A DNA stretch of 64,000 nucleotides from Brassica napus (lineage: Eukaryota; Streptophyta; Magnoliopsida; Brassicales; Brassicaceae). The stretch is from positions 19,603,525-19,667,524 of the forward strand of contig NC_063446.1 in the NCBI RefSeq assembly GCF_020379485.1, read 5' to 3'. Every line of letters begins with the position of its first letter. Within the stretch, counting starts at the first letter, position 1. The translations under genes were made by a program, and so were the position numbers. The notes beneath the pieces were generated by a model. The model was not told the origin of the DNA and ran no database searches. It worked only from the letters and a program-made list of their open reading frames with translations. This document shows positions 25,451-36,816 of the stretch, piece after piece.

Positions 25451-26190
25451 ACATTGGATTTAGTTTTGTTAATTTTGGTCATATATAGTATATTAATATA
25501 TTCAAATCATTTTATAATTTTATTAATATGAATTATACCATTTAGCATGTTCTATTCTATTTGTATACTACAACCATAATCATTATCATCGTGGATATCA
25601 TAACCACCACCACTTGAACAACAGTTTTTATTTTATTTTTATGTAAGTGACAGAGCATATCACCGTAACCGGCTTAGCAAAAGGAAAAATCGGAAGAAAA
25701 GAAGAAAATGCTAGAAAATCTAATAATGTCAACATCAATGCTATATTCTTAATTTTGTTCTCAAAATTAGCTATTACACAAATTAACCCTAAAATTATTT
25801 ACTGTGATGTGTCAAATTATTGTATCCAATAGCTAAGACAGGGTAGTAAAATGTTGAATCATTTGTTAAAAATAAAACTGATTAAAACATGTTTAAGTTT
25901 TCTAAACATGTTGAACTGTGGTAGGAATTCCAAATAAGTCATGCACCCTCATTGATTGGACAAAAGAATTAGATGTATAAATAAAATAAAAACTGTGAGA
26001 AGTATTAAGTTTTTATTGGCTGCAATTTTTTTGGCTATTTTTATTTCAATTAGTTGAGATTAATCATTTTATAGTAAATTATTTGTTTTAATTATTTTAT
26101 ACTATCATTTTATACTCTATAAATATAAAATTATTTAATTTTATTTAAATTCACACAAAATATATTTTACCAGTAATTGTTTCTTTATAT
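25451..26190. other. AT-rich spacer, nothing recognised
   Basis: No gene supported. A 61-codon ORF at 25647-25832 has no homology I know. Confidence 0.5.
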
Positions 26191-26199
26191 ATTTTCTTG

Positions 26200-26860
26200 G
26201 AGTTATTTTTGGGTTCACCCCCTAAGGATAGAATTTCATTATTTCAAATCGATATTTTTTTTAAAAAAAACAAAATATTTTCAAGTTATATTATGCTTTT
26301 AAAATAAAAAAGTAAAAAAAAAATAGCCGTTACAGAAAAAATAATTAAAAAAAATATTTTTAACGTCGTCAGCAAAACACTAAATACTAAATCCTAATCC
26401 ATAAATCATAAACCCTAAACCCTTGGGTAAACCATAAACCCTTGGGTAAACTCTAAATCATTGGATAAATCCTAAACCCTAAATCCTAAAATCTAAATAA
26501 AAACACTAAACCCTAAAACTCTAAACCCTAAATCCTAAACCCTAAACTCTTAAGTGTTTTAGTGTTTAGTGATTTTGATTTAGAGTTTAAGATTTATCCT
26601 AGAGTTTAGGGTTTACCCATTGGTTTAGGGTTTAGGATTTAGAGTTTAGGGATTAGGATTTAGAGTTTAATGTTTTGCTGACGACGTTAAAAATATTTTT
26701 TTTGGTAATTACTATTATTTTTTATTTATTTATTTTTACCTTTTAATTTTAAAAAGATAATATAATTTAACAATATTTTGTTTCCTTTTTTAAAAGATAT
26801 CGAATATGAAATAACATAATTCTATTTGTCGGTGAACCTAGAGGAACCCAAGAATAATTC
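26200..26860. mobile_element. MULE-like foldback element with telomere-like core (copy 1)
   Basis: Flanked by a perfect 9-bp duplication ATTTTCTTG (26191-26199 and 26861-26869), the Mutator-class length. The ends pair: GAGTTATTTTTGGGTTC against GAATTATTCTTGGGTTC. Complementarity continues through arms of roughly 200-300 bases. The arms carry degenerate AAACCCTAAA repeats on one side and TTTAGGG repeats on the other, meeting near 26540. No ORF. It shares its design, including a GGTTCACC-type end and a TTAACG(A)CGT motif, with 48681-49507. Confidence 0.85.
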
Positions 26861-26869
26861 ATTTTCTTG

Positions 26870-27590
26870 TAGTGAAACGGATTCATATACATTTACTTCT
26901 TTATTTTTCTAAAAAATACTATGCATGAATTAGAACCCAAAAATGGGCAGCGATTACAATATAGAGTAAAGTGCCCAAAATTTTTAAGAAAACCGTGAAA
27001 ATACGATAATCTAAGGCTGAATCGAAATAATAAACTTCTTAACAATAAATTTTATTACTTATTTTTACCTACCACCAACTTCAAATTGTATCAAATTTTG
27101 GGTTTCCACAGAAAAAGTTATGTTCTCAGTTGTTTAAACTTTCATCTCTATTGCAATTTTTTTATGTTTATGAGTTGAATCTATTATACTGGTAAAATTT
27201 TAATTGTTCATTTACTGGTGCTTATTAGTAGTCTATTGGAACTTAGAAACTTTGCAATTTTATTTGTTTTAGTAATGACAATCCATTTTCTTATTATTAA
27301 AAAAAAAATATAAAATAAAAAGAATTAATCATTAGAAATTTATTTAACGCTTACTTATTTAATTTTAACTAATTATGAAATTATGTATGTCGAAGAAGAA
27401 TATTATTCTAGTTTCTCAAATCGTTTTTTTAGCTTTTTACTTTTTAACCACGGTTAAACCAAAATGGAAAATCCGAGCTTTAATCGCCGCATAATTTAGT
27501 TCCATTTTCTCAGCGACACTCACTAATCTTTCTCATATAATCGAAAATCAATTACAATTAATATAATCCTCTATGAGATTATTACTATTT
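26870..27590. other. Upstream region of the CID12-like gene
   Basis: AT-rich up to about 27480, then a pyrimidine-rich leader with a (TC)n tract near 27605-27625. The 5' UTR probably begins in 27480-27620. No separate gene. Confidence 0.5.
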
Positions 27591-27753
27591 TGTCCTCTTC
27601 CTTCCTATCTCTCTCTCTCTCTTGGTGGCTTCTTCTTATAGAACCCCTTTCTGCTACTGTTCCCATTTGCATTTCGTCTTACCTGATCGTCTCTTCCCTC
27701 AAAAAATCCGAACTTTACTTCTCGGTTTTTCGCAATTACCCCATTTTCTGATC

Positions 27754-29754
27754 ATGACGGTCGCTGACAACGTCGGAGCTGGTACGGAGGCTGTTGCGAT
27801 CTCGCCGTCGCCACCGTCTTCCATCACCAGCCAAGGATCAGGAGTCTCTACCAACGACGATCAGGATGGTGAGATCGGATCGCACGTGGAGAGATCTGAC
27901 GGTGGAGAGAGCTTGAAGCAGCGTGACATGAGAGAGCTCCAGGAGCTTTTGTCTAAGCTTAACCCCATGGCTGAAGAGTTCGTCCCTCCTTCAATGACCA
28001 AGCAAGGAGGAGTTAACGGGTTTAACGGCGTTAACGGTGGTTTCTTCACCGTCGCAGGGTCTTTCCTTCCCAGCAATGGGTTTGGTGCTGCCGGTTATTT
28101 CCCCGTTAACGAAGACGGCGGCTTTAGAAGGGTATTAAGACACAACTCTTGTCTCTTGTCTCTTGTCTCTTCTTTGTTTCTGTGTGTTTAAATTACAATT
28201 TTCACATTTAGTTGCCTTAGTTGTCTGTTTTAACGTGGTCTCTAGTGTCTTCTTGTGTGTTTATAAGCCAAAGCTCTCACCTTTACTTAGTTGTTTGTGT
28301 AGATTTGGTCTCTAGTGTCTTCTTGTCCGTTTTTATAAATCAAAAGTTCTCACCTTTTGTGTCTTGTACATTTGATTTTTGAGTTGCTTTTTTTGGTCTG
28401 TTATTTGAAACAGAAGAAGCCGTTCGGACAACAAGGGAAACGGAGGATGAATCCTCGGACAAGCATGGCTCAGCGTGAAGACATCATCCGAAGAACTGTC
28501 TATGTGTCTGATATTGACCAACAGGTTTTGAAAAAGCTTCCACCTTTCTTTGATGGTTACTCTCTGGCTTACTGTATTTATCATTCTCACCTATACTATC
28601 CTGTGTTTTGGGTTTAGGTCACTGAGGAGCAGCTTGCTGGTCTGTTCATCGGCTTTGGACAGGTTTGAAGAAACTTCTACAAGTTCTTATCTTTGTTTGG
28701 TGGTTTGTTCTTTGTCTTGACTGTATTTGGTTTCTTAGGTTGTTGACTGTCGCATCTGTGGTGACCCAAACTCAGTGCTTAGGTTTGCTTTCATCGAGTT
28801 CACTGATGAAGGTATCATTTAGTTTCATCTGTTTTTGGATTATGCCTGTAAATGGTTGGTTTAATGGTGGTTATGGCAACTTTGGGACTTGTAGGGGGTG
28901 CAAGAGCTGCGCTGAACTTGTCTGGGACGATGCTGGGATTCTATCCTGTGAAGGTTATGCCGTCCAAAACAGCTATTGCACCGGTTAACCCCACTTTCTT
29001 GCCAAGGGTGAGAACTTTTTTTTGGTGCAAAGTTATGTTTTTTTTTTAACGTGACGTTGACTTTCTAGTACTGTTTTGGTTCTTAGAGTGAAGATGAGCG
29101 TGAGAAGTGTGCGAGAACCATCTACTGCACTAACATCGACAAGAAGGTGATTTGTCTTCTTGCTCTCGAGCTATTCTGAAACCTTTTTTTTTTTAACATT
29201 GGGTAACAATTACATCATATCATATAATCATCACTAATTCTATTACATATGATGTGATCAACTACCTAGCAAAGTAGGTAACTTTGATTAAGTTTCAATG
29301 TTGGTACAGGTCACTCAAACGGACATAAAGCTCTTTTTTGAGGCTGTGTGTGGAGAGGTGCATCATCTGAGGCTTCTGGGAGATTATCATCATCCAACTA
29401 GAATTGGTTTCGTTGAGTTTGTCATGGTAAGCAGATGCTTGTATTGATGAGACTGTGTTTTTGGTCTTGTTGATCTTTTAACATAGCTTGTTGTTAATTA
29501 AACTGAGCTTCACAGTATCTTATCTTTTACTCTTCTGCAGGCTGAAAGCGCAATAACTGCTCTCAACTGCAGTGGCGTCATTGTTGGTTCTTTACCGATA
29601 AGGTCTAAAAACACAAACCAACTCTTGAACATTATCTCTTTAGTTTGGTTACGAATCTGAATACTAACGTATATTGATGGTTGGATTTTGCAGGGTGAGT
29701 CCGTCAAAGACACCTGTTCGTTCCCGTGCTGTCCCGCGACAACAAATGCATTGA
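27754..29754 (+). CDS. CTC-interacting domain RNA-binding protein, CID12/RBP37 type
   Basis: Nine exons: 27754-28131, 28414-28524, 28618-28662, 28739-28811, 28895-29007, 29087-29146, 29310-29426, 29541-29602, 29694-29754. They sum to 1,020 nt and give 339 aa in phase. Residues about 67-82 (LSKLNPMAEEFVPPS) are a PAM2 motif, which binds the C-terminal MLLE domain of poly(A)-binding protein. A basic stretch (RRKKPFGQQGKRR) follows. Two RRM domains lie at about 151-226 (RTVYVSDI ... RFAFIEF) and 250-325 (RTIYCTNI ... RIGFVEF). The product likely binds mRNA and PABP. An in-frame ATG is not available further upstream in the same exon; the longer frame from 27622 uses a non-ATG codon and is 5' UTR. 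It matches Arabidopsis At4g10610 in length and position. Intact. Confidence 0.93.
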
Positions 29755-29981
29755 CAGTAGCAGCTACAAAGTTTATTATATATATGTCTCTCTTGTACGA
29801 TGCTTGTCTGAAACTCTTGTCTTTTGTTTTTCCCCGCTTGGAAGCTTGATGATGCTTCTGTTGTCTTTTGCTTTTGGGATCTTTTGAGTAAATCTCTTAG
29901 GGAGTTTTTCTTTTTTACTTTTAGGGAAAAGAAGTTACACAGAGCAGATGTGAAAAACACTGAGAGTTAAGAGAGGCTTTT

Positions 29982-30233
29982 GAAGACTGTCTCTGTTTAA
30001 TGGGAGTTTTTAGTTCTCTATATACTTTGCCCCCTGAAGTTAGTAGAAGCTTGCTTTTGTTCCTAAATGCTTTTACTTTTTACCTTTACACCCTCTCGTC
30101 CTTGTTTGAAGACTCTCTCTGTTTGACGGGAGTTTTTAATTATTTATATACTTGCCCCTTGAGTCAGTAGAAGTTTGCTTTTGTTCGTAAATGCCTTTAG
30201 CTTTTTACATCTACACCCTCTCGTCCTTGTTTG
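29982..30233. repeat. 126-bp tandem duplication downstream of the CID12-like gene
   Basis: GAAGACTGTCTCTGTTT at 29982 recurs as GAAGACTCTCTCTGTTT at 30108. The copies share CACCCTCTCGTCCTTGTTTG near their ends and differ at several sites. The second copy's end was the insertion target of the hAT-like element at 30238. Confidence 0.8.
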
Positions 30234-30237
30234 GGAC

Positions 30238-31075
30238 TAGGCATGGGCGTTCGCGGTCCCAATCGAGTTTCGGTTTTATCCATTCGGGTTTTGGTTTTTC
30301 GGGTTTATCAAAATCAACCTTATTCGGGCTATATAAAAGTTTGGTTCGGTATCGGTTCGGGTTCTATCGGTTTGGGTCGGGATTAGTAAATCTTCAAAGA
30401 ATCGGTATAATCCATTGTACTTTCGGGTTCGGGTCCCAATCGGTTCTTCGGTTTATAAATACATGATTTGAACTTATTTTGTAACTAAAACATAAATGAA
30501 ATCGGTTCTTCGGATTTAAAATACATGATTTGTACATATTTTAATAGCCAAAACATAAGTAAAATCGATTCAAAAATAAGAAAAAATATCAAACGTGATC
30601 ATTCAAAATCAAGCGAGAGATAAACATAGTTAGTGATAGAAAGAAAACCAAGATAAATGAAATCATAAAACAAAAACTAAGTTCTTGTGAAATGAGAAAC
30701 ATTATTCAATGAAAACAAAACCAAAATCTAAAAACTTCAGGCTTCAACTGCCACATTCCACCATCAACCTTCATGTAATCAACCTTCATGTAACAGATAT
30801 TTATTTTAGAAGTTCAATAATATCTTAAAATATTTTGGATATATATTAAGAATTAAAATCATATTTGGTAGAAGTTATTTTTGTGATTTTAAATGTTTCG
30901 GATTCTATCGGATATCCATTTAGGTCCGGGTTCGGTTCGGATAATACCCATAACCCAAAATACCAAAAAACAAGATCCATTCGGTATTTATGTCGGGTTC
31001 AGATCGGTTCGGATTCATTTTTATCGGATCGGATTCGGTTCGAATTTTTGGGTTCGGTTTATTTGTCCAGCCCTA
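30238..31075. mobile_element. hAT-like MITE with TCGGG-rich subterminal repeats (second copy)
   Basis: It starts TAGGCATGGGCGTTC; the other end read inward is TAGGGCTGGACAAA. A perfect 8-bp duplication TTTGGGAC flanks it at 30230-30237 and 31076-31083. Subterminal arms are rich in CGGGTTCGGGT and its variants with an AT-rich core, as in 17460-18187. It has no transposase. Confidence 0.88.
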
Positions 31076-31101
31076 TTTGGGACTGGGTCTTCTCTTCCAG
31101 C

Positions 31102-31760
31102 CAGTGCCGTCCCTAACATTTTAGTGGCCTAAAGCATATTTATTTTCGTATGTGGCCCTATTTAAAATTATAATGGTACATATTTTATCATCTTATTTTA
31201 TTAATATTTTGAAATTTTAAATAAAAAATATAATATATATAAATCATCACTAAAAAACTGATTTTATTTAATATTTGTAAATTTGGTAGTTTGGGTAAGC
31301 TAAAATTTTGGTTTTATAATTTTTCAAGCATGAACCTTTTTTCAGAAGAAAATGTTGACTTTACTTGGTTTTACGGTGTATTAAGTATAATCTAGTAATA
31401 TACTGGTGGATCTTTTTATTGGAAAATTTGGTTTCAAAAACTAAAAATTTCCATATAGGTTGAAACCCATGTCTATAATGAGACAAAAAAACAAAACAAA
31501 ATGGAGTAAAAGAAGAGAACAAAAATAATTTGGTTAAATAACTTTAAAGTTGAGGAGACAATTGTATAATTGAGAAAAAAAAAATAAACCAAAACAAAAA
31601 GTGTGAAACCATCTCCTTAACAATATAATCGAACACATCAGTAACTAGAAAATTAAGTCACTTGAGCTATACATATTTTAGATACGTAGCCCAAATTTTG
31701 TTTCATTAATTGGTGGCCTAAAGCAGCTGCTTTACCGGCCTTATGCAAGGAACGGGTCTG
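31102..31760. mobile_element. Non-autonomous hAT-type element
   Basis: It starts CAGTGCCGTCCCT; the other end read inward is CAGACCCGTTCCT. Flanking 8-mers CTTCCAGC (31094-31101) and TTTCCAGC (31761-31768) differ at one base. GTGGCCTAAAGCA occurs near each end in direct orientation. It is AT-rich inside and lacks ORFs. It lies 18 bases from the target duplication of the previous element. Confidence 0.75.
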
Positions 31761-31924
31761 TTTCCAGCGGTATGTTAGATGCATAACATGCTGTGTTCTT
31801 AGTAGTACAAATCAAATTGGTTCTGTTTTAATTTTAACCAGCAAATCGTCGTGGAAATGGCATTTGACAATGAAACTCAAAAAAGTAATTGCAGCAGTGA
31901 TTCTAAGACTCTGAACCTTTACAA

Positions 31925-32210
31925 ACCGCAATGAACCAGAATGCTGGGAAAGCACTCTGATCACTGTGGGGAAAGTTTTTGGCACTCGATGGAGGCTCCG
32001 GTGTTGGGGGAATTACGTTGGGGATCATCAGGATTGAAGATGTGTGTGTGTGTGTTGCCTTTTGAAGCGAAGCTGTTTGATTCTCCTGGATTGTTGAATC
32101 AGCATCAGATCACTACTAGGCTCATGACTAGAGTGGAGGAGAAACTTGTTCAAATCAGCGAGAAGCTCAAGCCTAGGACACACATGATCAAAATTTTGTT
32201 CAAGCTATTT
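31925..32210 (+). pseudogene. Remnant of a BPG2/NOA1-type GTPase gene
   Basis: Phrases in order: an NAGK-like P-loop start at about 31938-31950 with one base missing before the following Ser/Thr codons; EAPV near 31990; then LPFEAKLFDSPGLLNQHQ (DxPG switch) and KLVQISEKLKPRT at 32058-32185. The central part is shifted. Only about 90 codons of a roughly 600-codon gene remain. Its place between the CID12-like and glutaredoxin-like genes matches, as I recall, Arabidopsis At4g10620, a P-loop NTPase. So this is likely the ancestral gene in an advanced state of loss. Confidence 0.65.
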
Positions 32211-33233
32211 TCCTACAATAACTATCATAGGTCTCCTAAATTACGACTCGGTACTATATTTTTCCGAAATAATAATTTGACTTAATTCTCTTTATTTTCC
32301 TACAATAACTATCATATGTGTTCTAAATTATGATTCAGTGCTATATTTTCCCCAAATATTAGTTTTAGACTTAATTTTCTTTGAGACAATAGTTTGAGAC
32401 TCATGTTTTTAAAGTTGAAATCTAAAAATCCGTAGACTATAGAGTTTTTTTACATTTTGAGTTTTTATTACACCATAAGCGGCATTCTACTTCCTTGACA
32501 CTTTTTTAACTCATTCCATTCATTTCTAGCCAAAACATAACTAATAGGACTCATTCACTTATTTCATCTTCTTTTCCATTTTTTTCTAACAAAAGCAACG
32601 ATAGCTTGGTCTTGCAAAAATGGTGGATTCGTTTTAGATTGAGGTGGAAGCCGCGGCGTTGAAATTCTAGCTAACTGATTCCGTATCCTTTACCATTAAC
32701 TTGAATCGTAGAATTTGAACGAAGCCTCTCTCCACACGTAGAAAGGTCGGATTGAAATGAAAGCTGCTCTGCCTTTGGAGAAGAGGGACGGATTACACAA
32801 CCTTTCAGATATAAATAAGTTAACTTGTTTATTTTCTGTGCTTCTTGAAATTTCACAAAGATTGATTTTTTCTTTTCTAATCACTCATTAGAAAGATTCA
32901 TTACATGAACCACACTGTTTAACTAGAGTTGAATAATCATCTGATCAGTCTCTAGTGAGTGACTGGTCAATGTTAGCTCACAGAGAAATGGTCGGTTCTG
33001 CCCCAAATCGAACAGGTTTGCTGGTTGTTTCTTGTGCAAAAGGTAATCTTGAACCTATTGACTATTGTGATGCCACAATCTCATTCGGACATGTCTGAAG
33101 AACATACCATAGAATATCAAAGGACTTGTATTGAATTATACATAATGTGAGAAACAAGATTTGCTCTGTTACATCCATAACTTTCAGAGACTAACAGATG
33201 AAATCAAAGAGAGTATTCTCACTCAAGTCTCAC
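32211..33233. other. Intergenic, minor repeat
   Basis: A degenerate about 80-bp repeat (TTCCTACAATAACTATCAT at 32208-32228 and again near 32294-32315) follows the GTPase remnant. The rest up to the 3' end of the glutaredoxin-like gene shows no gene. Confidence 0.5.
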
Positions 33234-34163
33234 TCAGCTGCAAATCGGACATGGAACAAGACCGTTCTCATTACACTCCGTACACCTCACTACAACGGCG
33301 GAGCTACCCCATCCTTTCACAACTTTACAGCTTCCGTTACACCTGAAACACGGCAAGAAAAACAAACTACCGCATCCATCACAAGCACCATCTCCATCGC
33401 CGCCGCGGCGGCATCCTCCGGCTTTCTTACTCGGCAACCCACGAACCATCTCCCCGAAAACACCTTCCTCCACTAATCTCAACACTTCCTCTGCTCCACC
33501 AATGTACATTCCCTTCACAAACACCCTTGGCGGCAATGCAGAAGCCTTGTCGTTACCAGCCCTCTTGGCCATCAGAGTTGTGAGCTCTTCTCTGAATCCT
33601 CTATCCATCGACACGTCTCTCTCGCAGATCACTACACCGGACCCCTCCACCGCGGCTCTCACGGCGTTACATTCCTCGAACGTCCGACGCACGCCGCGCA
33701 ACGACGTCGTGTAGATCACCACGCGATTCTCTCCTCCTGCAGGACAAATCCTCTCGAACCTCTCCGACGGTTTCGGATCTAACGGTTTCAGAACCTCTTT
33801 GCTTAATGATTTTGTCGGAATTTTCCGGTTAGGATCTGAATTCTCTTTGTTGTCTCCGCCGAAGACTTTGTACTTCACCGGAGGAGTCTTCGGGAGAGGA
33901 GTGAAGCGGAAGCTCTCGCCGTCGAGACCAGACATAAGCTCCCACGAGTTGATAACCTCCGGCTCAGACAAGAGTGACTTTGTGTCCGTACCGGTGGTGA
34001 ATTTCTGAGGCGGCGTCGTAGGTGGAGAAGAGGGAGGATCGAGAGTGAGGAGACCGTAAGTAGTGGAGGTTAGCTTGACGATGTGGTGGCCGAAGGCGGA
34101 GCTGCCGCCGATCTGAGGGAAATCTTCGTCGTGATTTAGGAGGTTCGATGAAACGCAACCCAT
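33234..34163 (-). CDS. Glutaredoxin-like (GRL) family protein
   Basis: Single-exon gene of 309 aa. The N-terminus MGCVSS has Gly2 and Cys3, a classic N-myristoylation/palmitoylation signal, so membrane attachment is likely. A disordered Pro/Ser/Thr-rich stretch follows to about residue 140. The glutaredoxin-like fold is at about 146-250 (VVIYTTSLRGVRRTFEEC ... RVFVKGMYIGGAEEV). The canonical CPYC active site is replaced by SLRGVR, as usual in this plant class, so classical dithiol catalysis is not expected. Four CxxC-type pairs at the C-terminus (CDGC, CFRC, CTEC, CPIC) form a zinc-binding-like module. It matches Arabidopsis At4g10630 in type and position. Intact; the leader lies at 34164 to about 34330. 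Confidence 0.92.
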   Translation of the reverse strand: MGCVSSNLLNHDEDFPQIGGSSAFGHHIVKLTSTTYGLLTLDPPSSPPTTPPQKFTTGTDTKSLLSEPEVINSWELMSGLDGESFRFTPLPKTPPVKYKVFGGDNKENSDPNRKIPTKSLSKEVLKPLDPKPSERFERICPAGGENRVVIYTTSLRGVRRTFEECNAVRAAVEGSGVVICERDVSMDRGFREELTTLMAKRAGNDKASALPPRVFVKGMYIGGAEEVLRLVEEGVFGEMVRGLPSKKAGGCRRGGDGDGACDGCGSLFFLPCFRCNGSCKVVKGWGSSAVVVRCTECNENGLVPCPICS

Positions 34164-34330
34164 TTGTTACCCGTGAGGTTGGATGTTTCTCGATTTCGAC
34201 GCCGGAATATTCCTATTCTTAGAGATTTCGAAAAATGAGAATTTGAATTATGTTTGGAGGAACGGTCGAGTGAGTAAGTGAGAGAGATCGAGACAAAACA
34301 CTAGAAAGTAGAAAGAAGATGTGTCTTTGT

Positions 34331-35129
34331 TTACGTACTCTCTTAAAACAATTATATACTTTGAGGGAAAAAAAATAAAGTTTTTATATAACGAAAAAAT
34401 AAAGTTTCTTATAAAGAAAAAAATAAAGTGTTTTTTGAAGCAAAGTAAAAGTTAAAGATGGTGACTGATCTGAAGATCTGAGGTTCAATGTCTTTATTAC
34501 TTCGAAAATTTTAATTATTTTAGTTTAGACTAAATAGATATATTTCATATAGATCCCACATTACGCTTTTTGAAGTTTGAACTTGTATTTTCAAAAAAAA
34601 AAAAAAAAAAAAGTTTGAACTTGTAAGATTCAAAACACTATAGATTATGGGATTGGTGGTTTCCGTGAATGCTCTACACAGACATATTATCTCTAGAACT
34701 ATAAAATCAAAACAATCAAGATTTATTAATAAAAACTAAAATTAGAGCCCAAATTTTTTAAAATAATATATAATTGTTCTAGAAATCAATTTTTCTACAG
34801 CTTTAGGTTTAGTGATTTTAAAACTTTGAAATAAACCTACATCAATAAAATTTAAAACTAAAGCCACAAAATCTACAGTTTAAATCTTAGAACAAAAAAT
34901 CCAAAACTACGGCATCTACCAATCAACCCTTATGATGATTCAAAAATGTCTTCAAAGGTTGGTTATTTAGGTATTTTAAAAATGGTTCACAGTTGACTAT
35001 TCATGATCTATGATGATTGAAGAGCTAAAAAAAGTCCTTCAGTAATATTAAAAATTAGTTAATATCAGTTTTATTGTTTGTTTGATCTGCAATTCTGCAT
35101 TTTTTGATTTACGTCACCATTTCGAACCA
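34331..35129. other. Intergenic, nothing recognised
   Basis: AT-rich upstream flank of the glutaredoxin-like gene, with a 19-A run near 34594-34612. No feature supported. Confidence 0.5.
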
Positions 35130-35400
35130 TCTATATTATTAAAAGAAAAGTACCCATTAAAAAATATCTCTAAGTTTTCTAACTTATTTACACTTCCATG
35201 CCACTGAGAATTAAATTAAACTATCTATTTTAATGCTTGTCTTTTACAGTTAAATTAATGAGTTTTCCTTAATCAAATTAAAACTTAATGTCATTAAATG
35301 AACCTACCTATTTTAATGCTTGTCTTTTCCAGTTAAATTAATGAGTTTTTCTTAATCAAATTTAAACTTAATGTCATTAAATGAACCTAAAAATACATTA
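35130..35400 (+). mobile_element. Possible Helitron 5' end with 86-bp tandem repeat
   Basis: TCTATATTATTAAAAGAAAAGT at 35130 resembles the 5' end (TCTATATTATTAAAAGAGAAG) of Brassicaceae Helitrons, preceded by A as expected for A/T insertion. Behind it a unit with TATTTTAATGCTTGTCTTTT is repeated at about 35226 and 35312 (86 bases). I did not find a convincing CTRR end with a hairpin, so length is unknown. Confidence 0.35.
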
Positions 35401-36813
35401 TATTTAACGTAGCTTATTACGGACGAGTACGGCCCAATAATGAACTTGAATTTTATTTTTACGAAAACGTGAATCACTTGACTTATGTAATATTTAAAAT
35501 ATATTAACTACAATATAACAAATGCATATAACCTACCTATACTTTAGTTTGAAATGATCATGCTCAAGTTTTATATTGTCAATTTACATCATGCATCGAT
35601 CGATGTACAATATTCAAACCACCTATAGCTTTCGTTTTCTTTATAGGATGTATCAACAAACCAATCATCTCATTGATTTTCTAAGCTTTATAAAAAAACA
35701 AATCAATAAATACAAACTCAAAATCCAATATCTTTTATTAATCAAAATAAAATATCTTCAATGTCTTATCTTAAATGTACCTATTAAATATAGAAACTAT
35801 AACCATAATTACACTAATTATAAGAATATATTTGATTCCAACCAATTGATCTATTACTTCAGTAATTGATTTGCTTGCAGAAGATGAAACAATAAATTTA
35901 AAATTTATAAGAATATAAAGACATAGAGATTCCAACCAATTGCCTATATTTGCGTATGATTTTCGCATAATAAGCTTCAAATTGAACATTGAAAAAGATA
36001 GAGATTTTTTTTAATCTTTTACCGACACGTAACTTAAACAAAACGAAGAGTTAAACGTAATTTTTTTTGTTATACTTCCCGGAAAAAAACGGTTACAACA
36101 TGAGCTTTCATAATATGGCCTTTTAACATATTAATGTTATGGACATTTAATAACTATCTTGACGAAAAACAAAGACTATAAATAATTTATTATTAATAAA
36201 ATTATGAAATTATTTACAATTTGATGACTAATTCATCATCTTTTTTTATATGTTAAATTTTTCATAGAAGTTTAAAAATTATTTTATTTTATTTAAACAT
36301 GTATAACTAATTTATAATCTTTTATGCCATACTAAGTCATAATATAATATTTCTTCATATTTTACATTAATAACCATTTTTTTATATATCGTCTACAATT
36401 CTCTAATTACGTCTATTTATTCAAGTTTTATATGATATTGAATATTCGTCATAAATGGATGGTTTAAGATGCCAAAAAATTATTTACTTGGTGAATATAA
36501 TACATCAAATATTACAAATACATCATTTAGTTAAATAAATAAACAAAAACCGAAAATTCAGGGTGTAGTCTATTTTTAAAGAAAAAGTTAATATCTTTCT
36601 TTACTTTTGAACTGAATTAACGTAATAATAATATTAAGGGCTGAGCCATTTTTAAATTGAAAACATGCGGAGTTTTCTTGTAAATCTAAAATTCAAAAAA
36701 GGAAATATAAAAAAGGTAAGGATGAAGAACCGTTTTTCAAACTGGGACATGGACCCTACAGTGCACATTCACGTTTTAGGCGCTAAATTAAGAAAGAAAA
36801 TATGGAAAGTAAC
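35401..36813. other. AT-rich spacer, nothing recognised
   Basis: May include the body of the Helitron-like element. A phrase GATTCCAACCAATTG recurs at 35834 and 35929. No coding region supported. Confidence 0.45.
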
Positions 36814-36816
36814 TAA

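Noticed and set aside
26390..26660. Interstitial telomere as a chromosome-fusion scar
   Set aside because: The CCCTAAA-like and TTTAGGG-like runs are the arms of a mobile foldback element with a 9-bp target duplication, repeated at 48.7 kb.
27622..27753. Longer N-terminus for the CID12-like protein
   Set aside because: The open frame upstream begins with a non-ATG codon and lies in a pyrimidine-rich leader; the ATG at 27754 gives the expected length.
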